A stretch of 64,000 bases of DNA from JBBQXH01 sp963710975 (GTDB lineage: Bacteria > Actinomycetota > Thermoleophilia > Gaiellales > Gaiellaceae), in assembly GCA_963710975.1 (NCBI GenBank), contig CAVQCG010000001.1:372001-436000 (forward strand), given 5' to 3'. Below are positions 60,422 to 64,000 of the stretch, piece by piece; the first letter of the stretch is position 1, and every line of letters begins with the position of its first letter. The translations under genes and the position numbers were made by a program. The notes under the pieces were generated by a model. That model made no database searches, was not told the origin of the DNA, and was given only the letters and a program-made list of their open reading frames with translations.

Positions 60422-60446
60422 CATCCCTCCTTCGGGGGATGTTTCT
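60422..60446 (+). terminator. terminator of the small ORF unit
   Basis: CATCCC (60422-60427) pairs with GGGATG (60436-60441); TCC/GG pairs further inside. TTTC follows. It completes a compact unit of promoter, ribosome site, ORF and terminator in about 215 bp. Confidence 0.5.
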
Positions 60447-60540
60447 GGGGCCTATGGATAACTCAGCAGAGGCCTCTGCACTTGCGGGGCGGCCCCGGCC
60501 GCCCCGAACCTGGCCCCTGACAACCCTTTTGGCCCCTGAT

Positions 60541-60885
60541 CTAGTCGATCAGGCCTCTGCGGAAGCCGATTGCGACAGCGTGAGCGCGGCTGCGAGCCTG
60601 GAGCTTCGCAAGCAGGTGACGCACGTGGGACTTGACTGTCTCTTCCGAGAGATGGAGATGCTCCCCGATCTCACGGTTTACGAGACCGTCGGAAATGAGC
60701 TGGAGAACCTGATTCTCGCGCGCAGTCGGTTCCTGCTCGAATCGTCGTGGGGCGGGCTTTAGGGGTACGACCTCCGCGGTAGCCGCGTTCTCCGCCAGCC
60801 GCCCCCGTCGGACGGCGGCTTCGTCGAAGCGGCGGGCGTGGTCCAGGTAACGAGTGAGGATCTGCTTGCGCTCCGCGGCGTCCAC
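60541..60885 (-). CDS. LuxR-type HTH regulator
   Basis: 114 residues from GTG 60885. A charged N-terminal helix (~45 aa) precedes a full LuxR C-terminal HTH (TARENQVLQLISDGLVNREIGEHLHLSEETVKSHVRHLLAKL). No receiver domain. A hairpin (CCCCCGATTCGGGGG, about 60926-60940) lies upstream. Likely intact and expressed. Confidence 0.8.
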   Translation of the reverse strand: MDAAERKQILTRYLDHARRFDEAAVRRGRLAENAATAEVVPLKPAPRRFEQEPTARENQVLQLISDGLVNREIGEHLHLSEETVKSHVRHLLAKLQARSRAHAVAIGFRRGLID

Positions 60886-61011
60886 ACTGAGGGCATCGGG
60901 AGGGGCTGACCGTAGCTCACCCCCGATTCGGGGGAACTTCGCCCGCCTTTTTAGGGTAGACGGGAGGACGCCGCATGCCTGCGCCGCCCTCCGCGCCGAG
61001 ATGTGGTGATG

Positions 61012-62049
<1,038 letters not shown>

Positions 62050-62198
62050 GGTCTCCTGTCTTCCGTTCGTGATAGTTAGTCGTTGCTTATTTTACGGCAC
62101 CAGGGGGAGATCGGTTTGAGAACCGTCGCCTCTACACCAGAACGAGTGACGGTCGGGCTATTTCCTTGCTCTCCCTCTGAAACGCGCGCAGCAGCGGA

Positions 62199-64000
62199 CT
62201 ATTCCCGGCTGAGCGCGGGAACGCCTTGCGGAGACTCCTCCGACTCCTGCTGGGGCTGCTGATTCGCCCACTCCTCGTCGAACTCGACACGCCACTTGCC
62301 TTCATCACCCTGCTCGAGCTTCAGCTTCGCCTTGAAAGTCCGCCCTGACCTCCCGCGGAAGCCGGTCACGGGCTTCTCCGTCTTCCCGGTCGCGATGAGC
62401 TCCTTGACGACCGAGACGGGCAGGATCTTCCCGGCCTTCTTCTTCCAGATCACGAAGCCACAGCCTGGATCGTCCTTCGACCAGCACGAATAGCCCTTGC
62501 GGTTCTCGATGATGTCGCGGCCACAGACCGGACACGGGCCGAGGTTCGCGCGCTCGATCTTGACCTCTTTCAGCTTGTCGAGCTCGGCCACGGTCTCCGT
62601 CGTGAACTTCTCGATATCCGACATGAACGCCCTGCGGCTGTCCTCGCCCTGCTCGATCAGGCCCAGCCGGTGCTCCCAATCGCCCGTCAACTCGGGCGAC
62701 GTCAGTGGATGCTGGCCGAGGAGCGAAATGACCTGTATTCCCTTCTCGGTGGCGTGGAGCGCACGGCCGTCGCGTTCGATGTAGCCGACATCGATGAGCC
62801 GTTCGATGATCGATGCGCGGGTTGCAGGTGTTCCAATGCCCGAGTCCTTCATCGCCTCACGCAGCTCTGCGTCCTCGATATTCTTGCCGGCTGCCTCCAT
62901 GGCACCGAGAAGCGACGCGTCCGTGAATCGCCGGGGAGGCTGAGTCTCCTTCCGCAGCGCCTCGATCTTCCGGGTCTCGACCCTCTCGCCGTGATCGAGG
63001 GAGGGCAGCGACTGATCCCCGCCCGAATCGTCCTCGTCGAGAGCACCGGGCGCTACCGCCTCCTCGCCGTAGACGGCCTTCCACCCCGCCTCGAGAAGGA
63101 CACGGCCGCTCGTGCGAAAGACGTGCTCCTCAACGGTCGTTTCGACGCGCGTTCGCTCGAATACCGCTTCCGGATGGAAGACCGCCAGGAAGCGGCGGGC
63201 GACGAGATCGTAGATCTTGATCTCGTCCTCCTTCATCTTCTCGAGCTTGTGCTCTGAGCGTGTCGGGATGATCGCGTGGTGATCGGCAACCTTCCCGTCG
63301 TTCACGACGCGGACGAGCGGAAGATCCTCGAGGCCCGTGACGTAGGAGGCAGCACGCGAATACGCCGCGCTCTCGCCGACATGCGCCGCGGTCGGCTTGA
63401 TCTCGCCGATCATCTCGGAGGTCAGGAAGCGCGAGTTCGTCCGCGGGTAGGTGATCGCCTTGTGCTCCTCGTAGAGTCGCTGCGCGGCCGAGAGCGTCCG
63501 GCGCGCAGAGAACCCGTAGAGCGTGTTCGCGTGGCGCTGTAGCGACGTGAGGTCGTAGAGCAGCTGAGGCGCCTCGCGCTCTTCCTTCTTCTCGAGCTTT
63601 GTGATCTCGCCCGGCTTCCCCTCGCAGTCCCGCACGATCACGGTTGCGTCGTCGAGCCCGATGCGCTTCCCACCGAGGTAGCGCCCCTCGTAGCGCCGCG
63701 CCCGAGTCGCCTCGAAGTCGGCGACGACAAGCCAGTACGGCTCGGGCACGAACGCCCGAATCTCCACCTCGCGCCGCGCGACGATTGCGAGTGTCGGCGT
63801 CTGGACTCGACCGAGCGAGACCGCACCGTCGAATGCGGCGCGGAGCCGGATCGATGCGGCACGCGTTGCATTCATGCCCACGAGCCAGTCCGCCTCTGAC
63901 CGCGACCGGGCCGCCTCCTCGAGCAGCTTCATCTCGAGGCCAGGCCGTAGGTGCGCGAAGGCGTCCTTGATCGCGGCCTTCGTCATCGAGTTGAGCCACA
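62199..64000 (-). CDS. type IA DNA topoisomerase (TopA/TopB-like), 5' end outside window
   Basis: Partial; the frame is open to the window edge (WLNSMTKAAI at the edge). The catalytic Tyr is in ITYPRTNSRFL. A zinc-finger CPVCGRDIIENRKGYSCW-type motif lies near the C-terminus, with KPVTGFRGRSGRTFKAKL and an acidic tail. Topoisomerase III-like shape; relaxes negative supercoils. A gap of 149 bp separates it from the sigma factor gene. Confidence 0.9.
   Translation of the reverse strand, partial: WLNSMTKAAIKDAFAHLRPGLEMKLLEEAARSRSEADWLVGMNATRAASIRLRAAFDGAVSLGRVQTPTLAIVARREVEIRAFVPEPYWLVVADFEATRARRYEGRYLGGKRIGLDDATVIVRDCEGKPGEITKLEKKEEREAPQLLYDLTSLQRHANTLYGFSARRTLSAAQRLYEEHKAITYPRTNSRFLTSEMIGEIKPTAAHVGESAAYSRAASYVTGLEDLPLVRVVNDGKVADHHAIIPTRSEHKLEKMKEDEIKIYDLVARRFLAVFHPEAVFERTRVETTVEEHVFRTSGRVLLEAGWKAVYGEEAVAPGALDEDDSGGDQSLPSLDHGERVETRKIEALRKETQPPRRFTDASLLGAMEAAGKNIEDAELREAMKDSGIGTPATRASIIERLIDVGYIERDGRALHATEKGIQVISLLGQHPLTSPELTGDWEHRLGLIEQGEDSRRAFMSDIEKFTTETVAELDKLKEVKIERANLGPCPVCGRDIIENRKGYSCWSKDDPGCGFVIWKKKAGKILPVSVVKELIATGKTEKPVTGFRGRSGRTFKAKLKLEQGDEGKWRVEFDEEWANQQPQQESEESPQGVPALSRE

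Noticed and set aside
57000..60900. Prophage or insertion sequence as cause of the island
   Set aside because: No integrase, transposase, terminal inverted repeats or target duplication seen; the genes are ordinary signalling genes in decay.

Overview
The window is about 64 kb of high-GC DNA with dense, mostly operonic genes, many GTG starts and frequent 4-bp ATGA/GTGA stop-start overlaps. The order rplM-rpsI-glmM-glmS-acpS-nnr-alr is the classic actinobacterial arrangement. With murI-rph-rdgB, a PimA-like glycosyltransferase, a menG/UbiA-like pair and LuxR-type regulators, it suggests a chromosome from a deep-branching actinobacterium (Thermoleophilia/Gaiellales-like). That placement is inference; there is no rRNA or tRNA here to confirm it.

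Layout. 1-4.8 kb: partial FIST sensor, secreted CHRD-like protein, PAP2 enzyme, flippase-like membrane protein, thioredoxin-like protein. 4-15.3 kb (minus strand): UDG-like, rplM, rpsI, glmM, glmS, acpS, nnr, beta-propeller, LiaF-like, alr, cca, methyltransferase; this joins ribosome, amino-sugar and cell-wall precursor functions. 15.3-24.4 kb: MFS transporter, alaC, lysozyme-like protein, guaA, guaB, PfkB kinase, D-Ala-D-Ala carboxypeptidase. 24.4-33.3 kb: FUSC-type exporter (frameshifted), DUF6529-like membrane protein, LysM protein, pyrF, a DEDDh exonuclease behind a LexA-type SOS box, HU, pyrE, a Roadblock protein, rdgB, rph, murI. 33.4-45 kb: pabB-pabC, amidotransferase, GST, gamma-glutamyltransferase, GNAT, HAD phosphatase, EamA exporter, a FabL-type enoyl-ACP reductase, and a MarR-controlled drug exporter with an 18-bp palindromic operator over its start codon. 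45-56.7 kb: menG-ubiA-like-beta-lactamase-like operon, membrane coiled-coil protein, xseA (frameshifted)-xseB, ferritin, the LOG/GT4/flippase/glycerate-kinase operon, adenosine deaminase. 56.8-60.9 kb: a decaying island with two LuxR-HTH genes, a MalT/LAL regulator pseudogene facing an HD-GYP phosphodiesterase pseudogene, and a mini-transcription unit with a near-consensus promoter. 61-64 kb: the principal-type sigma factor and a type IA topoisomerase running off the end.

Three patterns stand out. First, three intergenic loci (10014-10506, 13742-13897, 18229-18660) hold arrays of a modular hairpin repeat, period 85 bp in the best-kept copies. Two linkers are constant and three hairpin stems change sequence while staying self-complementary. 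The arrays abut the stop codons of glmS, rpsI, guaA and a lysozyme-like gene, and they are the best candidate here for something undescribed. Second, many genes have a TANNNT box only 6-8 nt before the start codon and no Shine-Dalgarno, so leaderless mRNA appears to be the rule; at several divergent pairs the two boxes overlap. Third, single-base indels, some in C/G runs, break xseA, the FUSC gene and the coiled-coil gene. These may be sequencing errors, unlike the island at 57-60 kb, which carries too many lesions for that.
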